A stretch of 64,000 bases of DNA from Methanomassiliicoccus sp. (GCA_012719175.1 JAAYAX010000004.1:558001-622000); one strand, 5' to 3'; shown: positions 17,375 to 27,034, counted from the first letter of the stretch. The notes: generated by a model from the letters alone, not told the origin. Numbers and translations are program-made.

Positions 17375-17492
17375 GGATGGTACTCTCTAACGCATCGGTA
17401 AAAAAGCTATTCTCAAAACACCAGGGCCCCAGGCCGCTCTGAGATGGTGGTCCGGAATGGCCATGGACCTCGTTTTTACGTGATAGACGAGA

Positions 17493-17522
17493 AATGATAA
17501 TCAAATGTAAAGAATTATCATT
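17493..17522. promoter_or_regulatory. Perfect inverted repeat, probable operator
   Basis: AATGATAAT (17493-17501) and its exact complement ATTATCATT (17514-17522) are separated by 12 bases. It ends about 10 bases upstream of the TATA-like AATATATAAAT at 17532, the place where archaeal regulators that act on promoter recognition often bind. It probably controls the ECF-type gene at 17708. Confidence 0.6.
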
Positions 17523-17531
17523 CTGTAGAAT

Positions 17532-17707
17532 AATATATAAATGCCTTTCCGACCGTGATGAAGTTGCCAGAGAGTGCGTTCATTGGGTCCAGAGATCAGA
17601 TATCTAGCCTCCACACACGGCCGGGATGGTCCTAATTGTTGGCCGATGGTGTGCTCACGTTAGCCTAGGATTATCTTCTTGCGAACCGATACGGAACTGG
17701 ATCTTTG
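17532..17707 (+). promoter_or_regulatory. TATA box and long leader of the ECF-type gene
   Basis: AATATATAAAT at 17532-17542 would place the transcription start near 17565, leaving about 140 bases of untranslated leader before ATG at 17708. I could not match this leader to thiamine, cobalamin, preQ1 or other riboswitch cores that I can recall, but leaders of vitamin transporters often hold such elements. Confidence 0.35.
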
Positions 17708-18310
17708 ATGAACATGGAGCACAGCACGCTCAGGACCCAGATCCTTGTCGTCGCCATCGGCAGCTTGCTCTACGCGATCATCACCGTCCGCCTCAACGTG
17801 CTGATAATGCCGGGCACGGAACTGACCGCCGTCCGCCCTAGCGTTGTCGTGCCGATGCTCATAGGCTTCCTCTTCGGTCCCCGGGCAGGCTTCCTCACCG
17901 GCTTCCTGGGCAACGTGCTGGGGGATGTCGTCACGTTCAACGATTTCTTCTGGCCGTGGGACATCGGCAACGGCATCATGGGCGCTGTGCCCGGCCTCGC
18001 CTACGTCCTGCTGGACAGGGAGAGGCGTCTGGGACGCACCGGTCTTCTATGGGCACCGCCGCTGGCCGTGGCCGGGGCGGTCCTGGGCATGGGGTTCGCG
18101 GTGCCTCTCGACCTGTACATGGGCCTGACCGTCAATACCGTGCAGCAAGCATGGACGGTGTTCGTCTCCGCCGCTGCCACCGACGCGCTCAATGGGGCGG
18201 TACTGCTTCCCATCCTCGTCCTGATCTATTCTCGGCTCCTGCAGCTCTCGCAGAAGACCGTCCTCCATGCCGGGCCTGTGGAAGATCAGGTCCTGCCTGA
18301 GAGGGAGTAA
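17708..18310 (+). CDS. ECF-transporter S-component-like membrane protein
   Basis: About 200 residues with six hydrophobic segments and the conserved N-terminus of ECF S components (LYAIITVRLNVLIMPG, VRPSVVVPMLIGFLFGPRAGFLTGFLGNVLGD). The FGPxxGFxxGFxGN pattern and the following DFFWPWDIGNGIMGAVPG are typical of the QueT/HtsA-like branch, which binds vitamins or their precursors in the membrane. No EcfA or EcfT gene is nearby, so it would rely on shared energising subunits encoded elsewhere (inference). TTG-ATG-AAC-ATG opens the frame; I take ATG at 17708. It converges on and overlaps the APC permease gene by 25 bases. Confidence 0.78.
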   Translation: MNMEHSTLRTQILVVAIGSLLYAIITVRLNVLIMPGTELTAVRPSVVVPMLIGFLFGPRAGFLTGFLGNVLGDVVTFNDFFWPWDIGNGIMGAVPGLAYVLLDRERRLGRTGLLWAPPLAVAGAVLGMGFAVPLDLYMGLTVNTVQQAWTVFVSAAATDALNGAVLLPILVLIYSRLLQLSQKTVLHAGPVEDQVLPERE

Positions 18311-19608
18311 CGGCGTGATACGAGGATGTAGGCGAGCCCTCCGACCGCCATCAGCAACGCGGCCAGCAGGATGTCCGGAGGGTTCACGTAGGTCATGATG
18401 AGCAGGGAGAACGCCACGCCCAGCACCGGCATGGTCCCCCCGAAGCGCGTAGCCTTGGCGCAGGCGCGTCCCTGAGCGAAGAAGATCGCGGCGGTGAGGC
18501 AGGTCATCAGGTAGACGAACGCCAGCATGAACACCGAGGCGTTGATTATGCTCTCCAGACCGCCTAAGAACGTCGCCGCCAGCGCCGTGGTGGCGAGCAG
18601 GACTATCGACACCCAGGGCACGCCGCTCCTGACGCTCAGCTTGGCGAGGGCGCGAGGCATCATGCCCTCCTCCGCCAGCACCCTGGCGAGACGCGATGCG
18701 CCGAGCAGCTCCGTCTCCTCGGAGCAGGCGATGGCCAGGAGAGCGCCGATGCCCACCAGGAGCGCCATGAGCCATGCCAGCTCCGGCGACCAGGCGAAGA
18801 TCACCTTGGACGCTTCCGCCAGGGGATTGCCGGCGTCCGACACTCCGGCGCCACCCAGGGCGCCGAAGACCACGAGGTTGATGAAGAAGTAGAACGACGC
18901 GACCACCAGCATGCCGATGATGATGGCCCGGGGTATCGTGCGCGTCGGTTCCTCCACCTCACCGGCCGGCAGGGTGGCGAGCTCGAAGCCGGTGTAGGCC
19001 CAGAAGGCCACCACCACCGCCTCGCCGAAGTTGATGGCACTTCCTGTGAGGAACGGTGTGAAGTTGGACATCATCCGCTCTGGCTCGCCGAGAAGGTAGA
19101 TGGCGCCGCCAACGACAAGGAGGGCGAACGGAACGATCTTCGCCAGCGACAATACGTTGATGACGCGGCCGGTGACCTTCACACCCATGAGGTTGGTCAC
19201 GACGGCGAACACTACCAGCGAGACCATCACCCCCACGCCCGCTAAGAATCCGATGTCGGGGACGAGGGCCTCGAAGTACTGCAGGAAGGCCAGGGTTATC
19301 GCTACCAGGGAGAGCCATCCGAAGAGGAGGAAGCTCCAGCCCACCATGAACGCGCCCAGGGACGAGAACGTATCCTGGGCGAAAGCGTACGGACCGCCGC
19401 TCTTAGGCAGGACCATCACGCAGTAGTTGAATGATAGCGCTATGATCAATGCGATGATGCCGGCGATCAACCATACTACCAGTGAGGAGGGACCGACGAG
19501 GCTGCCGGTCAGGGATAGGGTGATGAAGATGCCGGTACCCAGCACCGTCCCCACGATGATGTTGGTGACATCGAACAGGTTCAGCTTCTCGATCTTGTCG
19601 CTCATCAT
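18286..19608 (-). CDS. APC superfamily amino-acid permease
   Basis: About 440 residues and 12 hydrophobic segments. The first helix has the APC signature VTNIIVGTVLGTGIFIT (G-x-G-I), and helix 6 region AFWAYTGFELATLPAGEVEEP carries the F-E and EE.P motif of amino-acid/polyamine/organocation transporters. ATG at 19608 follows GGTG by 4 bases and is preferred to the GTG at 19614. A TATA-like ATCTATAAG (19670-19678, minus strand) lies about 60 bases upstream. Substrate not predictable. It overlaps the 3' end of the ECF-type gene, so the two transcripts may interfere. Confidence 0.88.
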   Translation of the reverse strand: MMSDKIEKLNLFDVTNIIVGTVLGTGIFITLSLTGSLVGPSSLVVWLIAGIIALIIALSFNYCVMVLPKSGGPYAFAQDTFSSLGAFMVGWSFLLFGWLSLVAITLAFLQYFEALVPDIGFLAGVGVMVSLVVFAVVTNLMGVKVTGRVINVLSLAKIVPFALLVVGGAIYLLGEPERMMSNFTPFLTGSAINFGEAVVVAFWAYTGFELATLPAGEVEEPTRTIPRAIIIGMLVVASFYFFINLVVFGALGGAGVSDAGNPLAEASKVIFAWSPELAWLMALLVGIGALLAIACSEETELLGASRLARVLAEEGMMPRALAKLSVRSGVPWVSIVLLATTALAATFLGGLESIINASVFMLAFVYLMTCLTAAIFFAQGRACAKATRFGGTMPVLGVAFSLLIMTYVNPPDILLAALLMAVGGLAYILVSRRYSLSGRT

Positions 19609-20010
19609 CGGCACCGTTGGTCGCTCCTGAACGCACAGGAGGTCTGTACGGTCAATGGTCTCCTAGACTCTTATAGATCGATGAGTAGGGCGCATGTCGT
19701 TCCTATCTGTTCCTGTCGCAGCGCTTCATCGGGTCTCGTTGCATGGAGCGACCTGCAGAAGATGGAGGGATGGCGATGGCAGCTAAGGTCAAATGAGGGG
19801 GTAAAAGGAAGATAGTGGTCCAAATCTTTTACGATGTAAGCCATTATTTAATGTATCGAAGTTATCTGGCAGGTTGATGGCCACAGCCTCGGGGAAGTTA
19901 GGAAATCATCTGATTGCCCCCCAAGCCTATTTTCCGATGATCGCCGCACAAAACACCTCATTACTTTCCGATGGGGGTGAAGCGTTCTGAAGAGCCCTTT
20001 TAGCAGGGCC
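19609..20010. promoter_or_regulatory. Divergent intergenic region
   Basis: About 400 bases between the permease (minus) and the flippase (plus). The minus-strand TATA ATCTATAAG is at 19670-19678. A T-rich TTATTTAATG near 19845 is the weak best candidate for the rightward promoter. No other feature is recognised. Confidence 0.35.
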
Positions 20011-21255
20011 ATGGTCGATGTGCAATGGGCCTTCATAAGCGTTGTCACAGCATCCTTGGCCCACTTTGTTCTGAGAGTGGTCCTCGGAAGGGAGCTGGGG
20101 GCCGAAGGCCTTGGGATATATACGCTAGCGTTCACGATATATCTCCTGGGTCAGCAGTTCGCCGCTTTCGGGATCGGTTCTGCACTAACACAATATGTCG
20201 CCGAGCATCTCGACGATCATCTGACGATCCGCAAGCTCGTCTCGTCCGGAATGACCTCATCCATCATCACTGGCACCTTAATGGGTGTCGTCCTCTTCCT
20301 CCTCTCGCCGGTCATCGCCAATTCTCTCTTCCATACGCCTGAACTGGAGAACATGATCCAGCTCGTTGCGTTCTCCTTCCCCTTCATCGCCATCCAGAAG
20401 GCTGTCCTCGGTACCCTTAATGGTTTCCGGAAAATGAGCCGATTCGCTTATCTTCAGATCGCCCAGAACGTTTCTGTTGTCGTCATCTCCATAATACTAG
20501 TAGGATCCTTACATATGGGGGAGCTCGGTGCCACCGTCGGCCTAGTTGGGCCTACGATCATCGTTAGCCTGTTGAGCCCTCTTCTCATAAGGGAGCATCT
20601 CCGGCGTGACGGCTCTCACTGGGACGTCACAGCATTGAAGATAACCACCATCTTTGGACTCTACGTCGTCCTGGGGAACGCCATCAGCTTTCTTAATACC
20701 CAGATAAATTCGATCCTCATCGGATACTATATGACCCCCACCGAGGTAGGGATATTCGCCGTCGCAGCTCTCCTGGCACAGGTCTTGACTCTCATGCCCA
20801 GCGCGGTCCAACGGGTAACGGCACCGTCCATGGCGGCCAAGTATGGAAAGGGGGACATGGAAGGTGTGAGAAGGATCTACTATTCCACCCTGAAAAAAAG
20901 TTTTCTCATTACCATCATTTGCGCATCCATCATTGCTGTACTTGGTCCCTACATCATCACTTTCTTTTTCACGAACGAGTACAGCACCGCCTATGAGCCG
21001 CTTTTGATCCTGCTTCTAGGATATGTATTCGCCGCATCGTTCGGAGCTGTTGGGGCTACCCTATCCAGCATTGGCCGAGTCAATGTACCTTTCAAGATAG
21101 GTGTGATTTGCACCATCTTGAACATCGCACTGAACGTCCTGCTCATTCCTCACATGGGCATGAACGGGGCTGCAATTGCTACAGCCGTGACCTTGATTCT
21201 CAATTTCGTAATAACCATATGGGCAATACAGATATACCTCAGAAGAGTGCACTGA
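20011..21255 (+). CDS. Polysaccharide flippase (Wzx/RfbX type)
   Basis: 414 residues with about 12 hydrophobic segments. The opening WAFISVVTASLAHFVLRVVL then GRELGAEGLGIYTLAFTIY is the classic Wzx N-terminus (R.LG.e.lGiy.la), and the middle KAVLGTLNGFRKM is the conserved cytoplasmic loop. It should flip lipid-linked oligosaccharide for the second glycan locus. Homologues usually carry about 10 more residues at the start; the same frame is open upstream to a TGA but has no standard start codon before ATG 20011. It faces the polymerase-like gene 91 bases away. Confidence 0.88.
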   Translation: MVDVQWAFISVVTASLAHFVLRVVLGRELGAEGLGIYTLAFTIYLLGQQFAAFGIGSALTQYVAEHLDDHLTIRKLVSSGMTSSIITGTLMGVVLFLLSPVIANSLFHTPELENMIQLVAFSFPFIAIQKAVLGTLNGFRKMSRFAYLQIAQNVSVVVISIILVGSLHMGELGATVGLVGPTIIVSLLSPLLIREHLRRDGSHWDVTALKITTIFGLYVVLGNAISFLNTQINSILIGYYMTPTEVGIFAVAALLAQVLTLMPSAVQRVTAPSMAAKYGKGDMEGVRRIYYSTLKKSFLITIICASIIAVLGPYIITFFFTNEYSTAYEPLLILLLGYVFAASFGAVGATLSSIGRVNVPFKIGVICTILNIALNVLLIPHMGMNGAAIATAVTLILNFVITIWAIQIYLRRVH

Positions 21256-21346
21256 TACGTGGATCAACCTGCTAGTAAGGGCCCTGTATGCGATTCAAAT
21301 ATTTGCCGATATCTTGAAAGAAAGGACTGAGGCCCTTTTATGTACC

Positions 21347-23068
21347 TTACTGATCGAACAGATGTATTGACAGCCAAGAATCCTGGTATATCTTACCTGC
21401 GTTCGGTGAGCTGTTGATCTCTAACAACTTGGGCAATAGTGAGGATCTCGTCGTGTGTATCTGAATAGGCAGTCCTGCGCTCATGGTCGCGTGATCGATA
21501 ATCACATATTGCCCATCGGTATCGTTTATTCGTGCATCCCCGACCAGCTGAGCGTAAACATCGGTGTTAAGATGCTCATAACCAAATGTAGGTTTGGCCA
21601 CTTGAGCTTCATATTGCAGGCTCTTACCAATGATATTGAAGTCAGCAAAAATTTCCTGTGATTCTCCGTTCACGTGTCTATAGCTCCATTGGAAGCTGTT
21701 CTCTACTTCTGCAAACTTCGTAACAGAGGTCTCCCCAGCCTGATTTGTACAATACATCGTAACTAGGCAGATGGCACCTAGCAAAAGAAGCGCGACCATG
21801 CAGTAGGATATAATTTTTGCGGCACTGAATCGTCTTCTGAAAAGTTGCTTGTCATTGTAGCTCAGAAATGCATAAATGGCCATCATTGGGAACAATGTGG
21901 GAATATAAACAAAGTTGATGGAGTTCGACTGATAGTAGAGGAATACTATCACTACTTGAGCTATCACCAAGCCCAACAGCAGGACAAATGAGTTCCGGGA
22001 CACCTGGTCCTTAATCTGTGTTCTGCGAGTGATGTGTGGCCATAAGTGCTTGTGAAGTACGACCAATACCATCAAACACGATACAGCTAGCAAGATCATA
22101 TAAGATATAAAATAGATAGAGCCCAGGGCAGAGTCCTTGTAGTTATATTTATAGGGGACCTCGAAGGCAATCTGGCCTGTCAATTTATTCACTGCTTCAT
22201 CAATGAAGTCCAGGAGGTTAGCGTTCTGCATGAAACCATCAAGATAACTGGTCTGCCACAAGTGAATAAAGGTGATAGCACATACAACTGAAATCAGGAC
22301 CAGTGCCGTCATGTTGCGAAAATTATTGTTGCTCCAATGGTAATTGGATTGTTCATTCGGACCTACTCTCTCATTGAACTTCGCGATAATTAATGTGAAA
22401 TAGACAGCCCATACGGACACAAAGAGTATCATTAGGATCATGAGAGCGGTGTGCCAGTAGTGTGCCAGGCTAATCAATATGATGATGGTGAGGAGATAGA
22501 ACCGCAAGTCGTGTGTTTGGGTGAATTTCCAGAAACATAGCATCCCGATGAATATCAGTGTATATCCAGGGGTAGCTGCATAGAAGGAAGATGTTGATTT
22601 TGTGGTGAATAGGAACAATAGGCCGTAGACTGCAAGGATAAGGTAGGGGAGGGGATACTTTTCTCTGTTTATCAAGGAGTTCAGCAGGCCGAGGTATGAG
22701 ATGGGCACAATAACCAGGCCGAAGGGGATGATGACCGTTAGCTCTGGCGAGATGTCAAGAAGATATATCATGATCATATGGATGATGGCCGTGTTGGGTA
22801 GGTAGGATTCTGTCTCCGCCACACGCTGGGCAATGGATGATATGGTAGTATCAATTGGGAGGGATTCCGGGGGGAACATGGGGAACGCGTAAAAGTTCGG
22901 GCTCACATACCCGTTCAGAAGCATCTCCAGGTATGCACTGAATATTGTGGGGAATCTCTGGAAATCGACCTCCTTCGAAAAATTAACAATGAGGAGTATC
23001 GGAAAGAGAGTGAAGTATACAATTCCGATTATTTTTAATGCTCTTCGACTGTTCAATGACAATGCCAA
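21347..23068 (-). CDS. Multi-spanning membrane protein, polymerase or lipid-sugar glycosyltransferase-like
   Basis: 573 residues with about 11 hydrophobic segments in the first 440 and a soluble C-terminal ~120 residues on the outer face. The long loop after helix 1 (NGYVSPNFYAFPMFPPESLPID) and the general layout resemble GT-C proteins and archaeal surface-glycan polymerases, but I see no unambiguous DxD motif in the first loop, so the assignment is by topology and context. It starts at TTG preceded by GGTGGG. Codon use is AT-rich compared with flanking chromosome, as for the next gene upstream. It is the last gene of the minus-strand group 26653-21347. Confidence 0.6.
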   Translation of the reverse strand: MALSLNSRRALKIIGIVYFTLFPILLIVNFSKEVDFQRFPTIFSAYLEMLLNGYVSPNFYAFPMFPPESLPIDTTISSIAQRVAETESYLPNTAIIHMIMIYLLDISPELTVIIPFGLVIVPISYLGLLNSLINREKYPLPYLILAVYGLLFLFTTKSTSSFYAATPGYTLIFIGMLCFWKFTQTHDLRFYLLTIIILISLAHYWHTALMILMILFVSVWAVYFTLIIAKFNERVGPNEQSNYHWSNNNFRNMTALVLISVVCAITFIHLWQTSYLDGFMQNANLLDFIDEAVNKLTGQIAFEVPYKYNYKDSALGSIYFISYMILLAVSCLMVLVVLHKHLWPHITRRTQIKDQVSRNSFVLLLGLVIAQVVIVFLYYQSNSINFVYIPTLFPMMAIYAFLSYNDKQLFRRRFSAAKIISYCMVALLLLGAICLVTMYCTNQAGETSVTKFAEVENSFQWSYRHVNGESQEIFADFNIIGKSLQYEAQVAKPTFGYEHLNTDVYAQLVGDARINDTDGQYVIIDHATMSAGLPIQIHTTRSSLLPKLLEINSSPNAGKIYQDSWLSIHLFDQ

Positions 23069-23268
23069 CTTCCCACCACACGAAACTCAACGATCCAAGA
23101 CGAAGATTTTTATTTGCGGAAGAGACGATCTTTGCTCCATCAGCTATGGCACTCAACATATAAGGGATGAATCGTGCCGTCCTAACTGCTGGCCACAATG
23201 CACTACAATATTATCAAACATTTGATTCCAATAGGCAGTTCGAGGAAAAAAGAGTTGGTGATGTGCGC

Positions 23269-24453
23269 TTAATGGAAGTCATTCACATCAGATGGAGGTG
23301 ATCCCAATGCCTGCCGGTACTGTTGCACTAGCTCCCGAGATACGTTCTCCCAGGTGTACTGTTGCGCATATTGGACAATGGCCTCTCTATCCCATTGCCT
23401 GCCCAACGCCGATAACAGTTTTTCCGCAAGGTCGCTAGAGCTACCAGGCTCCACAAGAAGGCCGTACTCGTCAGAAGTTATGACCTCTGGCACACCTCCT
23501 ACCCTTGTTCCAATGAAAGGTTTCCCACATCCGAGGGCCTCGAACATGACGGTGGGATTTCCTTCGCTGAGGCTGGGTAGAGTGAAGACGTCGCATGCAT
23601 TCATCCAGAGTGGTAGTTGATCTCCGGGGACTCTACCTAGCAGCTTGACACTACTTTCGAGGTGAAGTTGATTTATTTGCTCTTTAAGCCTGTCGTATTC
23701 CACACCAGACCCCCCTATATAACACAATATATCATTCCTGTGCTCACAGACAGATGTCATCGCGTTTATGAGATAGTCGAATCCCTTACGTTCTCTCAAT
23801 AACCCTAGGGAGAAAATTATCTTGGCTCCGATTGGCAGAGCTAACTTCTCTCTTGCCATTGTGGTGTCCATGGGGTGAAAACTCGGTGAGAAACCGTTCG
23901 GTATCGCAACTGTGCTCTCATTGAAATGCTTGAGAGCCTTAACATCCTTCTTATTCACCCTGATAAGGATGTTGGCTCCCGACCATGCCATCTTGAGGTA
24001 CGGATGGTTCATTTTAATCTCCCTGTCTAACCAATCAGTGTTTTCGTGGACGGTGGTGAGAACGGGCACATGGTATTGTTGCCTTAGCTTGGCGGCAATA
24101 TATCCTGACGGCCACGTAAAGTGAGCGTGAATCAGATTAAAATGAATGTTTTGTTTATCGATAGTTCTCTTGACAACCCTCGTTCTCCCATCGATAACTA
24201 CCTTATTCAGCCAAGAGATGGGTATGTAAAAGCATCTGGGAAAGTTTACCTCCACATTATCATAGGAATAATCTTTACAAGCCTTGTCCTTCTTTACATA
24301 CCCGAAGGAACGGAATACTGGCGAGATTACCGTTATCTTGTTAAAAAAACGTTTTAATTCAGCCACTTGGTTTTTTATGAAAACTCCACCAATAAAGGAA
24401 TCGTCTTCACTGGGGAATGATGGGGCAATGATCAACAGGTCATGGTCTTTCAA
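23269..24453 (-). CDS. Glycosyltransferase family 4 (GT-B)
   Basis: 394 residues with a GT-B layout: N-terminal DLLIIAPSFPSEDDSFIGG, NLIHAHFTWPSGYIAAKL and VLTTVHENTDWL; C-terminal IIFSLGLLRERKGFDYLINA, VKLLGRVPGDQLPLWMNA and the donor-binding FTLPSLSEGNPTVMFEALGCGKPFIGT with EGNPTVxFEA, the usual GT4 E-x7-E pattern. It is a cytoplasmic or membrane-bound sugar transferase. The frame opens at TTG, with GGAGG 9 bases before it. It is noticeably AT-rich, suggesting acquisition from another genome. Confidence 0.9.
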   Translation of the reverse strand: MKDHDLLIIAPSFPSEDDSFIGGVFIKNQVAELKRFFNKITVISPVFRSFGYVKKDKACKDYSYDNVEVNFPRCFYIPISWLNKVVIDGRTRVVKRTIDKQNIHFNLIHAHFTWPSGYIAAKLRQQYHVPVLTTVHENTDWLDREIKMNHPYLKMAWSGANILIRVNKKDVKALKHFNESTVAIPNGFSPSFHPMDTTMAREKLALPIGAKIIFSLGLLRERKGFDYLINAMTSVCEHRNDILCYIGGSGVEYDRLKEQINQLHLESSVKLLGRVPGDQLPLWMNACDVFTLPSLSEGNPTVMFEALGCGKPFIGTRVGGVPEVITSDEYGLLVEPGSSSDLAEKLLSALGRQWDREAIVQYAQQYTWENVSRELVQQYRQALGSPPSDVNDFH

Positions 24454-24555
24454 TAAGCTTATCCTCCCACCCTCTTATGCCCAGGCATAATAGTTGACAT
24501 AATGGAATGCCCTTAACGTTATAAGTTCTCTTGCGTCCTTGCAGAATGAGATTGG

Positions 24556-25653
24556 TCATTGACCACTCTCTGGTGACAAGAACGAGCATTGAAATCTTTT
24601 ATCCTCGCCCATCTCGAAGAAGTGAGGAGAGTAGTTTTCTATCAGCCACACCATGAACGATGTCACATCGCATTTCTCCTTCAGCATGGCCTCTCTTTTC
24701 TTTCTCCCATCTGCCCTCAGGTTCTGGTTCTCGAGGAGTTTTTTTGCTTCTTCCATGACTGTTTCATCAGTGCAGGTACGCCTGGAGAAGTTAGATATTA
24801 GATGGTACCTCTCTTCCTGTTCGTTCAGAGTACCTGCGTTAAGAGTATTGATGTAAATGGCATGAGTACCTAGAATAGCGCATTCCGATGCCGTTGTCGC
24901 CCCCTCTCCCACATACAGTGTGGCGTAGTAGAGCATATCGTGCAACTTTTCTGGAGAAATACTAAACCGATAGGGTTCGAGCTCTGGTGGCAATTGTTCC
25001 TCGGAAGTGATGATGACCCTGCCATAACTCTTCAGAGCCTTCACCATCTGGACCTTATTCTGGATGCCGTGCTGCCCGATATCGTGGCTTGCCTGCCAGG
25101 ACACGAAACGCATGATGATGAAGGGATCCTCAGGAGAGAGACCAACCTCGCTCAAAACTCTTGGATTAGGCGTGAAGCGATCCGGGTGGAGATAGGCAAG
25201 CTCATGGTAGCCATCGAAGCGTATCTGCTTAGGGCCAATATCTGAGAGGAAACATGAGGGGGTGCATATGACGTCTGCAAATGGAAACGTTAAGCGGTTT
25301 GCGAACTTAGCATGCTCGGTATCTGTGAAGACCACCGAGGTAGCTCCCAGCACTCTAGCGACATGGGCAATCGAAGGATTACCCACACCTATCAGGAAGT
25401 CGGGGCGGAACTGACGGGCGATCTGCAACATTTTAACGTCCCGGTTCACCCACTCCATTATAAGTTTAACCTTGCCCCTCTTCTGCTCCCCCAGGGGAGT
25501 GAATGGGATGCCATATTTCGTCAGTAGATCCTGGGTGATCTCCTTGTTCCTAGCGGTGATAAGGATGTGATGCCCTTTTTTCTCCATCTCCCAGATAAAG
25601 TGCTTAAATAGATGTACGTGGCCGGGGTGACCGATGTCGACGAGAATCCTCAT
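24556..25653 (-). CDS. DUF354 family glycosyltransferase-like protein
   Basis: 365 residues with the full DUF354 pattern: MRILVDIGHPGHVHLFKHF at the start, GKVKLIMEWVNRDVKML, DFLIGVGNPSIAHVARVLG, VVFTDTEHAKFANRLTFPFADVI, FDGYHELAYLHPDRFTP, IIMRFVSW and VGEGATTASECAILGTHAIYINT near the C-terminus. The last segment corresponds to the nucleotide-sugar site of GT-B enzymes. The family is common in archaeal and bacterial surface-glycan loci; its reaction is unproven. The gene lies 34 bases after the GT2 gene and 102 bases before the GT4 gene on the same strand, an operon-like order. It is the second DUF354 protein of this window and closer to the family norm than the first. Confidence 0.88.
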   Translation of the reverse strand: MRILVDIGHPGHVHLFKHFIWEMEKKGHHILITARNKEITQDLLTKYGIPFTPLGEQKRGKVKLIMEWVNRDVKMLQIARQFRPDFLIGVGNPSIAHVARVLGATSVVFTDTEHAKFANRLTFPFADVICTPSCFLSDIGPKQIRFDGYHELAYLHPDRFTPNPRVLSEVGLSPEDPFIIMRFVSWQASHDIGQHGIQNKVQMVKALKSYGRVIITSEEQLPPELEPYRFSISPEKLHDMLYYATLYVGEGATTASECAILGTHAIYINTLNAGTLNEQEERYHLISNFSRRTCTDETVMEEAKKLLENQNLRADGRKKREAMLKEKCDVTSFMVWLIENYSPHFFEMGEDKRFQCSFLSPESGQ

Positions 25654-25687
25654 GTCTTACTCAACGGTAATGACATCGACTGGCCTA

Positions 25688-26653
25688 TTAAACCTTCTTT
25701 CCCTCCATTCCGATCTTCCCGCCCCTCTTCAGCACGAATCCCAGGTACGCCATACCGAGACCTACGAGCGAGAGGACGATGAGCATGCCCACTGGCGACT
25801 CTGCAGGCTTGGGGGTCCCCATGATGCTCAATGGGGTGATAAGCGAGAGAGTGGCGACGGTAAAGCTCATGCTAGACATGCCACCACCGATAACCATCAC
25901 GCTGTTGGCCTTGCGTGCGGACTTGCTCATGTTCTGGTAGTTGAGGCGCCATATCAGCTCATTGAAGAGCAGGCGGGAGATCCTTATGATGTATTTCGGA
26001 TAGGCGATCTTCGACCTCTCCCTACCATAGCGCGCTGGGATCACCACGTCCTTGATCTTGAACCCGTAGGTGGAGAGCTTCACCAGCATGTCGTTGCAGT
26101 AACCATACCAGGTGAAAATCGATCCAGGGCTCATCTTCTTGAAGACGTGGTTGGAAATGGCTGTGTAACCATTCTGGGGGTCGTTGATCTTGTTGTTGCC
26201 AGCCGCGAACCTCGTAAGGAATGTAAGAATGTTGTTACCCAGGTACCTGAAGTCGCTCATGCCCTTAGCGGTGGTGCGTGATTCGAGCCTGTGACCTTTA
26301 GCGTAGTCGGCCTCCCCGTTGACAATGGGGTCCAGGAGCTTCGGCAGCTCCCTAGGGTCCATCTGGTTGTCGCCGGCCATGACCGCGGTGATGTCCATTT
26401 TGTCCGCGAACGATCGAGAATAACCGGTCACTATGGCCGCTCCGACTCCCTTGTTGGTCTCATGTCGGATGTATACGAAGCGGGGGTCCCTCGACGAGAA
26501 CTCCTGGACGCGCTCCTCCGTCCCGTCCTTCGACCCATCGTTGACTACGTAAACACGGTCGACATAACTGGGAATACCGCTCAATGTGTCTTGAATAAGC
26601 TCTTCCTCGTTGTATGCCGGTATGACTACCGCTACGGTTGATTGTCGATACAT
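25688..26653 (-). CDS. Glycosyltransferase family 2 with C-terminal membrane anchor
   Basis: 321 residues. GT-A domain at about 1-230: VAVVIPAYNEEELIQDTL, VYVVNDGSKDGTEE, NKGVGAAIVTGYSRSF, AVMAGDNQMDP (DxD-like AGDNQMD) and the dolichol-phosphate-mannose-synthase type LTRFAAGNNKINDPQNGYTAI. Two hydrophobic helices follow (about 250-275 and 285-308) and a short basic tail. Such enzymes charge dolichyl phosphate with a sugar for archaeal N-glycosylation. It is the first gene of the minus-strand group. Confidence 0.9.
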   Translation of the reverse strand: MYRQSTVAVVIPAYNEEELIQDTLSGIPSYVDRVYVVNDGSKDGTEERVQEFSSRDPRFVYIRHETNKGVGAAIVTGYSRSFADKMDITAVMAGDNQMDPRELPKLLDPIVNGEADYAKGHRLESRTTAKGMSDFRYLGNNILTFLTRFAAGNNKINDPQNGYTAISNHVFKKMSPGSIFTWYGYCNDMLVKLSTYGFKIKDVVIPARYGRERSKIAYPKYIIRISRLLFNELIWRLNYQNMSKSARKANSVMVIGGGMSSMSFTVATLSLITPLSIMGTPKPAESPVGMLIVLSLVGLGMAYLGFVLKRGGKIGMEGKKV

Positions 26654-27034
26654 ATTATCCGACCTATCTCCATTACCCCAGACGGAAGATAGGCCAGAAT
26701 TTTATTTTTAATACATATAACCCGCTGGCCTCAATTTCAAAATCGGAACTGAGCTTAGAGCGATAAAATGTCCTTATTAAGACCAATGAAAAAGGGATGT
26801 GGATTATTATTCATATTATGAATATATTCACTCTCGTAGTCCTTAACTCGACTCGAGATTCTCAAAGTATCAAATTGAGATGAGAGGCGAACATAATAAA
26901 AATCAGGGAATGAAACGCCGATCATAGTTTAATGAATGTAGTATCTTTGATTATTTCCAAACACTTGTATTTATAAATATCTTTATAAGTTTTCTAAATA
27001 GATATTTATAACTCTTGATATAAAACACTTACCA
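26654..27034. promoter_or_regulatory. AT-rich divergent promoter region
   Basis: About 380 bases of low GC between divergent genes. On the plus strand GATATTTATAAC (27001-27012) lies about 29 bases before the ATG at 27035, the spacing expected for a leaderless transcript. No other feature is recognised. Confidence 0.4.

Noticed and set aside
18047-18775. 242-residue minus frame overlapping the APC permease
   Set aside because: Same strand as the permease but another frame; Arg/Gly/His-rich shadow composition.
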